64,000 bases of DNA from Paenibacillus tyrphae. GTDB taxonomy: Bacteria; Bacillota; Bacilli; Paenibacillales; NBRC-103111. Of this stretch, positions 1-8,337 are shown piece by piece. Numbering within the stretch: the first letter of the stretch is position 1; every line of letters starts with the position of its first letter. The translations under genes and the position numbers were made by a program. The DNA is taken from contig NZ_JAMZAW010000008.1 of NCBI RefSeq assembly GCF_024158745.1, positions 124,001 through 188,000 on the forward strand. The letters run 5' to 3'. Under the pieces are notes generated by a model. That model was not told the origin of the DNA. It saw nothing but the letters and a program-made list of their open reading frames with translations, and ran no database searches.

Positions 1-326
1 CCGTCCAGCATCTCGATCGGGTTGGCCGCTCCCGTGCATTCCACAAACACGACGTCCGGCCGATGCTCCTCGATCAGCTGCTTCAGCTCCATGCCCAGAT
101 CGCCGCGAATCGTACAGCAGATGCAGCCGCCGAGCATTTCGGTCATCGGTACGTCCTCGTCCACGAGCATCCCGTCCAGGTTCACGTCGCCCAGCTCGTT
201 CATCAGAACGGCGGGCTTCCTGCCGCTCAGCTTATAATAATCCAGCGCCCGGGTCAGCAGCGTCGTCTTGCCGCTGCCCAAAAATCCGGTCAAAATATGA
301 ACCGGAACCGATCGTTCTTCCTTCAA
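1..326 (-). CDS. CobW/YjiA-family GTPase, 5' part only
   Basis: G3E-family P-loop GTPase of the CobW/COG0523 type, proposed to be a metal chaperone or metallocofactor insertion factor. The gene runs off the left edge, so only the N-terminal ~108 residues are seen. Visible on the minus strand are the Walker A motif (TGFLGSGKTTLL) near residue 12, the family CxCC metal-binding motif (GGCICC) near residue 65, and VECTG in the second nucleotide-binding region. I place the start at a TTG (326) that gives the usual short lead-in before Walker A. An in-frame GTG at 356 directly after a stop is the alternative. Metal specificity (zinc, cobalt or other) cannot be told from this fragment, and no Zur-type box was recognised upstream. 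Confidence 0.85.
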   Translation of the reverse strand, partial: MKEERSVPVHILTGFLGSGKTTLLTRALDYYKLSGRKPAVLMNELGDVNLDGMLVDEDVPMTEMLGGCICCTIRGDLGMELKQLIEEHRPDVVFVECTGAANPIEMLD

Positions 327-454
327 GTCGATACACCGCTTTCCGTTTATGTTCACAAGTCAGGCGTTGCCCTTCTTTTTTTCAAATTTTACTCCGTCCG
401 ATTGGCCCTGTCAATTAATCGTAATTTTTATTATTAAAATCTTGACCGGTCAAG

Positions 455-1036
455 TTACTTTAACAATTCGAGGATCGTCACGATACAATGGTCCGCAACC
501 GAACGTTCAGGACGGGATTTCATCAGCACGGTAAGTCCGATGACCGACACGAGCAAAGTGTGGGCCAACACCTTGGCGCTGCCGACTTGCTTCAGCTCTC
601 CCGACTGTATTCCACGTTCGATCGTTTCTTGAAACAGGGCAGCCAGATACATCTGATGCTCTCTGGTGAGAACCTCGAGTTTGGCGTCATGCGGCGCAAG
701 CTCCACCATGACGTTGATGCAGAAGCATCCCTTGTAGGGCCCTTCCTCCTCTGCTTCCGCCGCAATCCCTTCGAAATAGGACCGGAACGCTTCCTTGACG
801 GAAGAAGCGTTTTGCAGCTTGGACCGGACGTAGGAGGAGTGAGCGCGCGTATATTTGCGCAGCGCAGCTTCGAACAGCTCCTTCTTGTCTCCGAAGGCCG
901 AATAAAGGCTTGGGCGCTGTATGCCCATTCCGGACGTGAGATCGCTTAAAGAAGTCGCTTCGTACCCCTTCTCCCAAAATAGCCGCATTGCGGCATCCAA
1001 AGCCTTGTCTTCATCAAACGCCCTTGGCCGTACCAT
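455..1036 (-). CDS. TetR/AcrR-family transcriptional regulator
   Basis: 193-residue one-component repressor. The N-terminal helix-turn-helix covers about residues 8-55, with GYEATSLSDLTSGMG followed by the recognition helix around RPSLYSAFGDK. The rest is a helical ligand-binding domain with a GCFCINVMVEL stretch, as in the YezE/AcrR C-terminal type. It is divergent from an MFS exporter gene whose start lies 240 bp away. This is the usual layout for a drug- or toxin-responsive repressor controlling an efflux pump. Repeats in the intergenic region at 1215-1253 are candidate operators. The ligand is unknown. Confidence 0.88.
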   Translation of the reverse strand: MVRPRAFDEDKALDAAMRLFWEKGYEATSLSDLTSGMGIQRPSLYSAFGDKKELFEAALRKYTRAHSSYVRSKLQNASSVKEAFRSYFEGIAAEAEEEGPYKGCFCINVMVELAPHDAKLEVLTREHQMYLAALFQETIERGIQSGELKQVGSAKVLAHTLLVSVIGLTVLMKSRPERSVADHCIVTILELLK

Positions 1037-1168
1037 AAGAATAGCCTCATTTCATATCGATTAGTATACAATGATTTTAGGCCTTGAAACCGCTGTTGTC
1101 AAATTCCGCCGGCGTTCCGCAGACGCACTACACTGGAATTTCAGCTCACTTCCCGGTCAATCTACCTC

Positions 1169-1197
1169 TTGACAGCAGACTTGAACGAGAGTTATAT
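1169..1197 (+). promoter_or_regulatory. Sigma-A promoter of the MFS gene
   Basis: TTGACA at 1169-1174 and TTATAT at 1192-1197 are separated by 17 bp, a near-consensus vegetative promoter. It lies 80 bp upstream of the MFS start, with the repeat cluster at 1215-1253 between it and the ribosome site. Confidence 0.75.
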
Positions 1198-1214
1198 TTA
1201 CGAAGCACATTACA

Positions 1215-1253
1215 TACCAAACGGTACAATATACTTCTTGGTACAAAATACTT
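1215..1253. promoter_or_regulatory. Candidate TetR operator cluster
   Basis: Two direct repeats, GGTACAATATACTT (1223-1236) and GGTACAAAATACTT (1240-1253), match at 13 of 14 positions with a 17-bp period. TACCAA (1215-1220) and TTGGTA (1238-1243) also form an inverted repeat, as do TACC/GGTA at 1215-1226. The cluster lies just downstream of the promoter, where a bound repressor would block transcription. Confidence 0.45.
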
Positions 1254-1276
1254 ATACTATTCAGGAGGTTAAAACG

Positions 1277-2548
1277 ATGGATACGCTTGAAAAAAAGACG
1301 GGGCTTCTTGCTGGAGACCGCAGCGGGGCAAAACCGGAGGTGCCGCAAGGGCCTTTAGCCGCAGAGGAACAGGCTTCCGCGCCGGCGATGTCTCGCTCTG
1401 TCGAGCTGTTGTTTGCCATCGCCTGCGGGCTAGCTGTCGCCAACGTCTACTATGCGCAGCCGCTGCTCGACGCGATGGCAAGCGAGCTTGGCATTGACCG
1501 CGCCGCCGTAGGCATTGTCATCACGGCCACTCAGATCTTCTATGCGCTGGGACTGCTTATGCTCGTCCCGCTCGGGGACCTGGTAAACCGCAGGAAACTG
1601 ATCGTCGGCCAAATGCTGCTGTCCGTATTGGCGCTTATCGTGGTCGGCACCGCCTCTACCGCCGCCGTGCTGCTCGCAGGCATGGGTGCGGTCGGCCTGC
1701 TTGCCGTGGTGACGCAAGCACTTGTGGCCTACGCTTCGACGTTGGCTGCGCCCTCCGAGCGAGGTCGGGTCGTCGGCCTGGTAACAAGCGGTGTGGTGAT
1801 TGGCATTCTGCTTGCCCGAACCGTCGCCGGAACGCTGACCGATCTCGCAGGCTGGCGTTCGGTGTATTTCGTCTCAGCCGGATTGACAGTGCTCATGGCC
1901 GGGCTCTTGCTCCGGGTACTGCCGCGTGAAGATCACGGGAAGGTGTCGATGACGTATCCTCAACTGCTGCGCTCCGTATTCGCTTTATTCGTACAGGAGC
2001 CGGTGCTGCGCATCCGCGGTATCATCGCGATGCTTATTTTTGCCTCGTTCAGCGTGCTGTGGACCTCGCTCGTGCTGCCGCTCAGCTCGCCGCCGTTGTC
2101 GCTTTCCCATACCGCGATCGGGTCGTTCGGACTCGTGGGCGTAGCGGGAGCGTTAACGGCGGCGCGTGCAGGACGGCTCGCAGACCGCGGCTTCGGACAG
2201 CGGACCACCGGTATCGCGCTGACGCTGCTGCTGGTTTCGTGGCTGCCGATCAGTCTGACCGAACGCTCCCTATGGGCTCTGATCGCCGGAGTGGTTCTCT
2301 TCGATCTCGCGGTGCAAGCCGTGCACGTCACCAATCAGAGCATGATTTACAACGTGCGCCCGGAAGCACGCAGCCGTCTCGCCGGCGCGTACATGATCTT
2401 CTATTCGATCGGCAGCGCGGTCGGCTCGATTTCCTCGACGCTCATGTACGCGCGGGCCGGTTGGACCGGCGTCTGTCTGCTGGGCGCGGCCATAAGCGGT
2501 CTTGCGCTGCTGTTCTGGGGGCTGACCCGGCGCTTGACGTCCGCATGA
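1277..2548 (+). CDS. MFS efflux transporter
   Basis: 423-residue major facilitator protein with about 12 hydrophobic segments beginning near residue 38. It resembles AraJ/YnfM-type exporters. The motif LVPLGDLVNRRKL between the second and third helices is the MFS motif A region (DxxxRR), and GVVIGILLARTVAG is the motif C-like stretch. The start at 1277 is fixed by AGGAGG at 1263-1268, eight bases before the ATG. The ~35-residue N-terminal tail is hydrophilic. Paired with the divergent TetR gene, it is probably an inducible exporter of a small toxic compound, though the substrate cannot be predicted. Confidence 0.88.
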   Translation: MDTLEKKTGLLAGDRSGAKPEVPQGPLAAEEQASAPAMSRSVELLFAIACGLAVANVYYAQPLLDAMASELGIDRAAVGIVITATQIFYALGLLMLVPLGDLVNRRKLIVGQMLLSVLALIVVGTASTAAVLLAGMGAVGLLAVVTQALVAYASTLAAPSERGRVVGLVTSGVVIGILLARTVAGTLTDLAGWRSVYFVSAGLTVLMAGLLLRVLPREDHGKVSMTYPQLLRSVFALFVQEPVLRIRGIIAMLIFASFSVLWTSLVLPLSSPPLSLSHTAIGSFGLVGVAGALTAARAGRLADRGFGQRTTGIALTLLLVSWLPISLTERSLWALIAGVVLFDLAVQAVHVTNQSMIYNVRPEARSRLAGAYMIFYSIGSAVGSISSTLMYARAGWTGVCLLGAAISGLALLFWGLTRRLTSA

Positions 2549-2641
2549 ACTTGGACAATACCCTTTTTCTTCGGTAGTCCACTCCTTTTTTTTGAAGACT
2601 CATATGAATATATGGAGTCCATCGAAAAGGAGGTTGGGCCT

Positions 2642-2830
2642 ATGCGTGATAAATGGAAAAAGCCAGCGTTCATTCTAGGTGTTCTTGGTGGCGCGAAGCT
2701 TGCCTTGGGCAGCTTCGGATACGACATCCCCGACAATCTCACTAACGATATCGCGAATGGAGTCAGCGCCGTTCTCGTTCTCGTCGGCATTATTGTTGAT
2801 CATGGCAAACCGAAAGACGGCACCGTATAA
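2642..2830 (+). CDS. Small holin-like membrane protein
   Basis: 62-residue protein with a charged N-terminus (MRDKWKK), a weakly hydrophobic segment, a polar middle (DIPDNLTNDI) and a stronger hydrophobic segment (about residues 33-50), then a DHGKPKDG tail. Size and layout recall small phage-holin-like proteins found alone in Paenibacillus genomes, but no lysin or phage gene is nearby. The start at 2642 is chosen because AAAGGAGG ends about nine bases upstream. A further in-frame ATG at 2612 has no such site. A strong terminator follows, so it is transcribed as a unit of its own. Function unknown. Confidence 0.6.
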   Translation: MRDKWKKPAFILGVLGGAKLALGSFGYDIPDNLTNDIANGVSAVLVLVGIIVDHGKPKDGTV

Positions 2831-2851
2831 CCATCCGATCTCCTCGGACTT

Positions 2852-2883
2852 AACGCCCTCGCATGCGAGAGGCGTTTCTTTAT
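2852..2883 (+). terminator. Rho-independent terminator
   Basis: AACGCC-CTCG stem (2852-2861) pairs with CGAG-A-GGCGTT (2866-2876) with one bulged A, followed by TCTTT. It closes the small holin-like gene. Confidence 0.75.
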
Positions 2884-3037
2884 GGGCTGATCAATTGTAG
2901 ATGGCAACAATAAAAAGGCCGATGGGCAAATTTTTCTGGTAGCCGGCTCATATAAATAATCCGAAGGCTTTGGAAGCATACGGCCCTTGAAAGGCGGCAA
3001 AAGGGCTGCGTTCCGCAAGCGTCCTCGGACTTCTAAT

Positions 3038-3066
3038 TTGAATCCGCGGAGCGTGGAGCGTACTAT
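3038..3066 (+). promoter_or_regulatory. Candidate promoter
   Basis: TTGAAT (3038-3043) and TACTAT (3061-3066) with 17-bp spacing, about 67 bp before the start of the next gene. The rest of 2884-3132 holds nothing else I can support. Confidence 0.4.
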
Positions 3067-3132
3067 GGAAGGAAACGTTTCTTTAAGAAGAAGTCGGTTA
3101 CCGTTATGTATGAAGGAAAGCGAGGGATACGC

Positions 3133-4473
3133 ATGTCTGTCCGCACCCCGAGTCGGCCTACGATTCAAATCGATCCGACCTTTGCTTATTATCTCGGCCG
3201 TTCCCCCGAAAGCGTCGCCTCCGAGCTGGAACTGGCCGGATTCCGTACCGTGCGCTATTTTGTGACGGATGAAACCCGGGTGAACGGCCGGCTCGTAGCG
3301 GCGCTTCGCGAGCGCGGCATGGACGTCTGGGCGATGGTGATCGGCAACGGGACGTTCACGACCGAAAATTTGCCTCCGGATTGGCCGGAGTGGCAAATGA
3401 CGCTGCTGAAGCCGGTCAACGACGGGTTTACCCGACTGTCCCCTTTCAGCCACCGCTATATGTCATGGAAAAAAGCGGCGGCCGCCCATCTCGTTCGCAC
3501 GCATCCGTTTACGGGGTTCGAGGTGGCCGAGCCGTATTTTCCCGAGTGGAACGGACTCGCAAGCGGCGTGTACGGCGATGTCGGCCCGTATGCCCGGGCG
3601 GCGTTCAAGCAGTTCAGCGGCAGCGACATGCCGGAATTTCGTTACTCCTCCTCTCCGCTGTACTACAAAAAGGACCGCGGCCGTTACTTGCTGTGGATCG
3701 AATTTCGGGTACAGGCGGTGAACGCCTTTCTGAACGAGCTGATCAACGGATCCGGCGGGGTCCGCGAGACGAGACCCGATATCAAAATCGCAACGTGGTC
3801 CCTTGCGGTGGATGCCGGTCAAGACCCCGTCGGAGCGCTTCGCGAGTATCAGGGCGTGGATGCCGTTGAAATGATCCGGACGGTCCGCCCGGACGCCCAC
3901 ATGCTCCAGACCCATTGGCCCGACTGGATGCGGGTGCATCTGCCGCCCGATTACATAAGACACTACCGGCCCTTCGCGGAGAGCATCCGTGCCGTTCATC
4001 CGGGCATCCCGCTGGGCATCCAGACGGATATCGGTTCGCTGGCCCGGATGCGACGCAGCCGAACCTGGATCCGGGAGTTCGCCAAATCGGCGGGCGAGCT
4101 CGGTTACCGGTTCTGGACGGCCTACGAGTATTCCATCAGCCTGCCGATGTACCGGGAACCGCCCCGGGTGCTGCGGGTCCACCGTCCGGACCGCCAGCTG
4201 GCGGTGCTGGAGTTCAACAAGCGCGTGGATGCCGAATCCGCCGCAGAACCTTGGCATTACCGCTGCGTCGCCGGCGGACAGCCGCTGGAGCTTGCGATCC
4301 GCGTCATTCAAGTAGACGGCAATGTCGTTGTATTGCAAGCCGATTTTCCACGCGTGTCGTTCGAGCTGTTCGCGGAAGGAGTCCGCGATACTCCCGAGCT
4401 GAGGCTCATTCCCGACGAGTCGGGGAACGAATCGCCCCAAGGCTTTCCGATCCCGGTTGCGGGCTGGTACTAA
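3133..4473 (+). CDS. Hypothetical protein, possible TIM-barrel glycosidase-like
   Basis: 446-residue soluble protein that I do not recognise. It has no signal peptide or membrane segment. The pattern of alternating strands and helices, an early FRTVRYFV strand, the acidic FEVAEPYFPEW segment around residue 140, and later IKIATW and LGIQTDIG strands suggest a TIM-barrel enzyme, perhaps glycosidase-like. A small beta domain follows after about residue 350. The start at 3133 is preferred because GAGGG lies six bases upstream. An in-frame ATG nine codons earlier has a poorer site. The hemolysin III gene follows with its own promoter. Catalytic residues cannot be assigned. Confidence 0.65.
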   Translation: MSVRTPSRPTIQIDPTFAYYLGRSPESVASELELAGFRTVRYFVTDETRVNGRLVAALRERGMDVWAMVIGNGTFTTENLPPDWPEWQMTLLKPVNDGFTRLSPFSHRYMSWKKAAAAHLVRTHPFTGFEVAEPYFPEWNGLASGVYGDVGPYARAAFKQFSGSDMPEFRYSSSPLYYKKDRGRYLLWIEFRVQAVNAFLNELINGSGGVRETRPDIKIATWSLAVDAGQDPVGALREYQGVDAVEMIRTVRPDAHMLQTHWPDWMRVHLPPDYIRHYRPFAESIRAVHPGIPLGIQTDIGSLARMRRSRTWIREFAKSAGELGYRFWTAYEYSISLPMYREPPRVLRVHRPDRQLAVLEFNKRVDAESAAEPWHYRCVAGGQPLELAIRVIQVDGNVVVLQADFPRVSFELFAEGVRDTPELRLIPDESGNESPQGFPIPVAGWY

Positions 4474-4476
4474 GAG

Positions 4477-4506
4477 TTGGTCATTTCTCCGGTCGTGGGT
4501 TATAAT
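4477..4506 (+). promoter_or_regulatory. Promoter of the hemolysin III-family gene
   Basis: TTGGTC (4477-4482), an 18-bp spacer and a perfect TATAAT (4501-4506). It lies just after the stop codon of the preceding gene, and about 37 bp before the TTG start at 4544. Confidence 0.65.
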
Positions 4507-4543
4507 GGAAGAAATCCATCAATCGACAGGAGATGTATGCAAG

Positions 4544-5179
4544 TTGACTTTATCGTCTTGGAAAGAAGAGCGGGCCAACGCCATCAGCCACGGCATCGGC
4601 GCCGGGCTCAGCGTCGCAGCTCTCGTTCTGCTGCTGCTTCATTCGCTGCAGAACGGCACGGTCTGGCATATCGTCAGCTTTACCGTATTTGGCGTCTCTC
4701 TCATTCTGCTGTACGTCTGCTCCACCTTGCTGCATAGCGCCCGCAAGGCGCGCTGGATCGATCTGTTCGAAATTATGGACCACTCCGCCATCTACGTGCT
4801 TATCGCAGGCACCTATACCCCGTTCTTGCTCGTGACGATTCGCAGCCCTCTGGGGTGGAGCTTATTCGGCGTCGTATGGGGACTTGCGCTGCTGGGCATC
4901 GTGTTCAAGCTGTTTTTCGTCAAGCGGTTTAACGTCCTCTCGACGCTGTTCTATATCGCGATGGGCTGGATGGTCATGTTCGCGTTTCGTCCGCTTCAGG
5001 AGCAGCTTCCCGCAGCCGGAATCGGCTGGCTGGTCGCCGGAGGGCTGCTGTATACGGCCGGCACAGTCTTTTATTTATGGCGCAAGCTCCCTTATGCCCA
5101 CACCGTATGGCACGTGTTCGTGCTAGGAGGAAGCATCTGCCACTTTTGTTCCGTCTATTTCTACGTGCTGCCTTGGTAA
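4544..5179 (+). CDS. Hemolysin III / YqfA-family membrane protein
   Basis: 211-residue, seven-helix integral membrane protein of the PAQR/hemolysin III family. Family marks are ERANAISHGIGAG at the start of helix 1, SxxLHSARK after helix 2, MDHSAIYVLIAGTYTPF in helix 3, and HTVWHVFVLGG near the C-terminus with its metal-binding histidines. The start is a TTG at 4544 with AGGAG upstream. The earlier in-frame ATG at 4505 overlaps the -10 box and cannot be on the main transcript. The length then matches the family norm. B. subtilis YqfA is a membrane-fluidity-related homologue. The hemolysin name is historical and does not imply toxicity here. Confidence 0.88.
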   Translation: MTLSSWKEERANAISHGIGAGLSVAALVLLLLHSLQNGTVWHIVSFTVFGVSLILLYVCSTLLHSARKARWIDLFEIMDHSAIYVLIAGTYTPFLLVTIRSPLGWSLFGVVWGLALLGIVFKLFFVKRFNVLSTLFYIAMGWMVMFAFRPLQEQLPAAGIGWLVAGGLLYTAGTVFYLWRKLPYAHTVWHVFVLGGSICHFCSVYFYVLPW

Positions 5180-5191
5180 GGCATGACGGCA

Positions 5192-5229
5192 AAAAAGCTT
5201 TCACGCAGACTCTGCGGTGAAAGCTTTTT
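5192..5229. terminator. Bidirectional terminator
   Basis: AAAAGCTTTCAC (from 5193) pairs with GTGAAAGCTTTT across a short GC-rich inner hairpin, with A and T runs at the two ends. It separates the converging hemolysin III and DUF4395 genes. Confidence 0.8.
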
Positions 5230-5249
5230 GTATGTCTGTAACCTCGACG

Positions 5250-5657
5250 TTATTTGCGGAGGCGCTTGAACCGGTAATACAGGAAGCAGCCGAGACAAAA
5301 GCCGCATAGAGCCGCGAGCGCGGCAAGCGCCACGATGCCGGCGAGAACGTATCCGAGCCAGCCGCCGGGATTCACCCAAAACGCAAACAGCGACAAGGTA
5401 AGGAGCACGACGGTTATCGCGTTGTTGAGCCGCAGCAGCTCCCGCGACTCGCTAGGCGCGCCCGCCACACGGCTGCGGAGCAGCGGGGCGGCGAGCTGTA
5501 CGATCAGATTGGCGCGAATGCCCTGCCACAAGCCAAGCACTTGAATCGCCCACAAGGCGGCGATCAGCGACGGCTGGCGCAGCGCTACCGCAAGCACAAC
5601 CAGCAGGACAATGCCGGCCTGGTTCGCGCGGACGTACGGAATGGGAATTTCTTTCAT
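5250..5657 (-). CDS. DUF4395-family membrane protein
   Basis: 135-residue membrane protein with about four hydrophobic segments. The C-terminal CGFCLGCFLYYRFKR motif, with a CxxCxxC cysteine cluster at the end of the last helix, is typical of DUF4395 proteins, whose function is unknown. In other bacteria related proteins sit near thiol or sulfur genes, which gives only a weak hint of a redox role. It lies between two terminator-bounded units and 87 bp downstream of the topoisomerase gene, so it may be monocistronic or the tail of that unit. Confidence 0.75.
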   Translation of the reverse strand: MKEIPIPYVRANQAGIVLLVVLAVALRQPSLIAALWAIQVLGLWQGIRANLIVQLAAPLLRSRVAGAPSESRELLRLNNAITVVLLTLSLFAFWVNPGGWLGYVLAGIVALAALAALCGFCLGCFLYYRFKRLRK

Positions 5658-5744
5658 AGGCGCTCGAATTCACCCCACGATAAAAATAGCTTTCCTCGGT
5701 CGGGAGCCTGCCGCGCCGACGTATGCTTGCCGACGGCCAAGCTC

Positions 5745-8138
5745 CTAAGAGGAAACCGGCTCCAGCCTAAGCTGTCCCGTGTTCGGGTCCTGCAGCACGA
5801 GCCGCCCTTCGACCGGCCGTCCCCGCTCGTCGACCAGCCTCATCAGCGCGGTGCGCCCGTGCTTCAACAAATACGCGATGGCAGCGTCCGTCAGCGAGGC
5901 TCCGAAGCTGTCCTTCCAGATCACGAAGGTGCAGCCCGTCTTGTACGCGCTGCAGCCATAGCCGCGCTTGCCGCGGATGATGCTGCCGCGGCAGCCCGCG
6001 CGCGGGCACGCGCCCAGCGCCGCCACCGGCGCTGGGGCGGCCGGCTGCGGCGCCGGCGCTGCGGCGCCTTCGCCGCCCGGGGCGGACCGTGCGCGCTGCG
6101 CATTCGCGGGGCGCACGGCTTCCGCCGCAGGCGGCTCGTCCGCGGCCGCAGCTGCGCGCGCGCTGCGCTTGCCCCGCGCGGAGCCGGACGCGCGGGCGGT
6201 GCCCTCCGGCGCGGCCTTGGCCGCCGCGCCGCTTTTGCGCCGCTGGCGCGGGGCGTTCGAAGGCGCATCGCCTTCGAACGCCTGCTTCGCCGCAGGCTTC
6301 TGCCCCCGCACCTTCTCGACGATCAGGGCGGCAAAACGCTCGACGTTCTTCATGAACGTCTCGTCCGACGCCGCGCCGCGCGCGATCTCGTTCAGCCGCC
6401 GCTCCCACTGCCCGGTCATCTCCGGCGACGTCAGCAGTTCGACGCCAGCGCCGCGGATCAGCTCGACCGCCGTGCGGCCCTTCGGCGTGATCGCGATGCG
6501 CTTGCCCTGCATGACGACGTAGCCGACCTGCTTCAGCCGCTCGATGACGGAAGCGCGTGTCGCCGGCGTTCCAAGCCCGGAATCCTTCATCGCGTCGCGC
6601 AGCTCCTCGTCCTCGATCTGCTTGCCCGCGCTCTCCATCGCCTTCAGCAGCGTGCCTTCGGTATACGCCTTCGGCGGCTGGGTCTCCTTCTCCTTCGCCG
6701 CGCTGTCCTTGCACAGCACGTCCTGCACCGGATCAAGCGCGAACGGCGCGTCGGTCTCCTCCTCGGCGACGGCATCCTCTTCCTGCTCCCGGTCGGCTTT
6801 GCCCTTGCCCCGGGACGGCTTTTCTTTTTCCTTTTTCTGGTCGGCATAGATGACCTTCCAGCCCAGAGACAGCAGCTGCTTCACCGTGCTCTTGAATCGT
6901 TCGCCCTCGGCCAACGTCACGATCGTATGGAGCTTGTACATCGCCGCGGGATAAAAATGCGACAAAAACCGCCGTACGATCAAGTCGTACAGCTTTTGTT
7001 CGTCGGGCGCAAGCCCGCTTGGCATTTTGTGCGTCGGCAAAATCGCATGGTGATCTTCCACCTTGGCCGGATTGCAGACTGCTTTATTGTTTTTGTGCAC
7101 CAGCTTTTTGTCCGCCTGCTGGACCAGCGGCGCATAGCCCGTCTTGCCGAGCTGGTCGAGCGCCCGATGCATCTCGGGAATGTTCTGCTCGGTCACATAG
7201 TTGGAGTTCGTCCGCGGGTAGCTGATCGCTTTATGCTTCTCGTAAAGCGCTTGGGCGAGATCAAGCGTTTTTTTGGCGGAAAAGCCGAACTTCGCATTCG
7301 CTTCGCGCTGCAGCAAAGTCAAATCGTAAAGCTTGAACGGGTACTCCTTCGTATCTTTGACGTCGTAGCTCTCGATCCGGCCGATCTTCCCTTTGACCTT
7401 GGCAGCCAGCGCCGCCGCTTTCTCGCCGTCGGTCAGCTTGTCCCCCTGCCACAGCCCGCGGTACTTCGTCTCCCCTTGCGTGAACCATGCTTCGACTTCG
7501 TAGTACTTGCTCGACGTAAACGCCTCGATCTCCCTCTGCCGGTCGTACAGTAGCGCCAGCACCGGTGTCTGCACCCGCCCGACGGACAACAGCTCGCGGT
7601 GCTTCGTCGTAAACGCTCGCGAGCCGTTCATCCCGATCAGCCAATCCGCCTCGCTCCGCGCCCGGGCCGCCCTCGTCAGCGGCTCGAATTCCGCGCCCTC
7701 GCGCAGCTCGGCGAAGCCTTTGCGGATCGTCTCCGGCGTCAGGTCGGAAATCCACAACCGCTTGACCGGATGAGACAGCTTCAGGTGCCGCTGGATGAGG
7801 GAAAAAATATGCTGCCCCTCCCGCCCGGCGTCGCAAGCGTTAATAAGCTGCCCGCTCCGTTTGGCCAGCTCGGCGATGACCTTGAGTTGGTCCTTCGTCT
7901 TCGGATTGGGCACAAGCTTGAACCGGTCCGGAATGATCGGCAAATCGTTGAAATTCCATTTTTTGTATTTATCATCGTACGCATCCGGTTCGGCGAGGCC
8001 AATCAGGTGCCCGATGGCCCAGGTGATAATATACTGCTCGCCTTCAATATGCGTGCGTTGATTTTTCGCCTTCGGCTCGATGGCAGCCGCAATATTGCGC
8101 CCCATGTCCGGCTTCTCGGCGATAACAAGCGTCTTCAT
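5745..8138 (-). CDS. Topoisomerase III-like type IA DNA topoisomerase
   Basis: 797-residue type IA topoisomerase that relaxes or decatenates DNA through a 5'-phosphotyrosine. The N-terminal Toprim domain starts KTLVIAEKPDMGRN and carries NACDAGREGQ. The catalytic tyrosine is Tyr307 in SYPRTNS. GVQTP-type (SVGRVQTPVLAL) and GLGTPATRASVIERL motifs are present. Residues about 613-726 form an Ala/Arg/Pro-rich low-complexity linker. After it comes a zinc-ribbon-like segment (CPRAGCRGSI...YGCSAYKTGC) and a small domain ending QLRLEPVSS. It differs clearly from the TopB at 53.4 kb, so the window encodes two paralogues. The ATG at 8138 has GGAGAGG upstream. Confidence 0.92.
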   Translation of the reverse strand: MKTLVIAEKPDMGRNIAAAIEPKAKNQRTHIEGEQYIITWAIGHLIGLAEPDAYDDKYKKWNFNDLPIIPDRFKLVPNPKTKDQLKVIAELAKRSGQLINACDAGREGQHIFSLIQRHLKLSHPVKRLWISDLTPETIRKGFAELREGAEFEPLTRAARARSEADWLIGMNGSRAFTTKHRELLSVGRVQTPVLALLYDRQREIEAFTSSKYYEVEAWFTQGETKYRGLWQGDKLTDGEKAAALAAKVKGKIGRIESYDVKDTKEYPFKLYDLTLLQREANAKFGFSAKKTLDLAQALYEKHKAISYPRTNSNYVTEQNIPEMHRALDQLGKTGYAPLVQQADKKLVHKNNKAVCNPAKVEDHHAILPTHKMPSGLAPDEQKLYDLIVRRFLSHFYPAAMYKLHTIVTLAEGERFKSTVKQLLSLGWKVIYADQKKEKEKPSRGKGKADREQEEDAVAEEETDAPFALDPVQDVLCKDSAAKEKETQPPKAYTEGTLLKAMESAGKQIEDEELRDAMKDSGLGTPATRASVIERLKQVGYVVMQGKRIAITPKGRTAVELIRGAGVELLTSPEMTGQWERRLNEIARGAASDETFMKNVERFAALIVEKVRGQKPAAKQAFEGDAPSNAPRQRRKSGAAAKAAPEGTARASGSARGKRSARAAAAADEPPAAEAVRPANAQRARSAPGGEGAAAPAPQPAAPAPVAALGACPRAGCRGSIIRGKRGYGCSAYKTGCTFVIWKDSFGASLTDAAIAYLLKHGRTALMRLVDERGRPVEGRLVLQDPNTGQLRLEPVSS

Positions 8139-8227
8139 CCGTCAACTTTCCTCTCCTATGCCAATGGAACTTATAGTCTATGGCACCGGCATTTGCCAAG
8201 CCGTATTTCGAAAACGTGCTTCATCAT

Positions 8228-8236
8228 ATTATACCA
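8228..8236 (-). promoter_or_regulatory. Extended -10 promoter of the topoisomerase gene
   Basis: On the minus strand TGGTATAAT is a TGn-extended perfect -10 box, about 90 bp before the ATG. No good -35 is visible, which is common for extended -10 promoters. Confidence 0.5.
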
Positions 8237-8274
8237 TAACCCCCTTCCCGTCGACCCGTTCCTTGGAAAAACGC

Positions 8275-8315
8275 GCAAAAAAACAGCAGGCCGGTTGACC
8301 TAACCGACCTGCTGT
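8275..8315 (-). terminator. Terminator after the P450 gene
   Basis: ACAGCAGG-C-CGGTT (8283-8296) pairs with AACCG-A-CCTGCTGT (8302-8315), with a run of A on the left that is the U tract on the minus strand. Confidence 0.85.
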
Positions 8316-8337
8316 TGCGCTGAACCTTTTAGCCCCC

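Noticed and set aside
2642-2830. Holin-like gene as sign of a prophage
   Set aside because: There are no lysin, tail, capsid, integrase or attachment-site features within the neighbouring 10 kb.
2800-3453. Minus-strand open frame opposite the small holin-like gene and the hypothetical gene
   Set aside because: It crosses a terminator hairpin and runs antisense to a well-supported gene. No ribosome site or recognisable domain.
4457-4543. Longer N-terminus for the hemolysin III-family protein
   Set aside because: The -10 box TATAAT at 4501-4506 overlaps the ATG at 4505, and the TTG at 4544 has AGGAG and fits family length.
5541-7553. A 670-codon open frame on the plus strand
   Set aside because: It is exactly antisense to the topoisomerase gene, is extremely rich in Arg and Ala, and arises from high GC at codon third positions. 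No ribosome site or family pattern.
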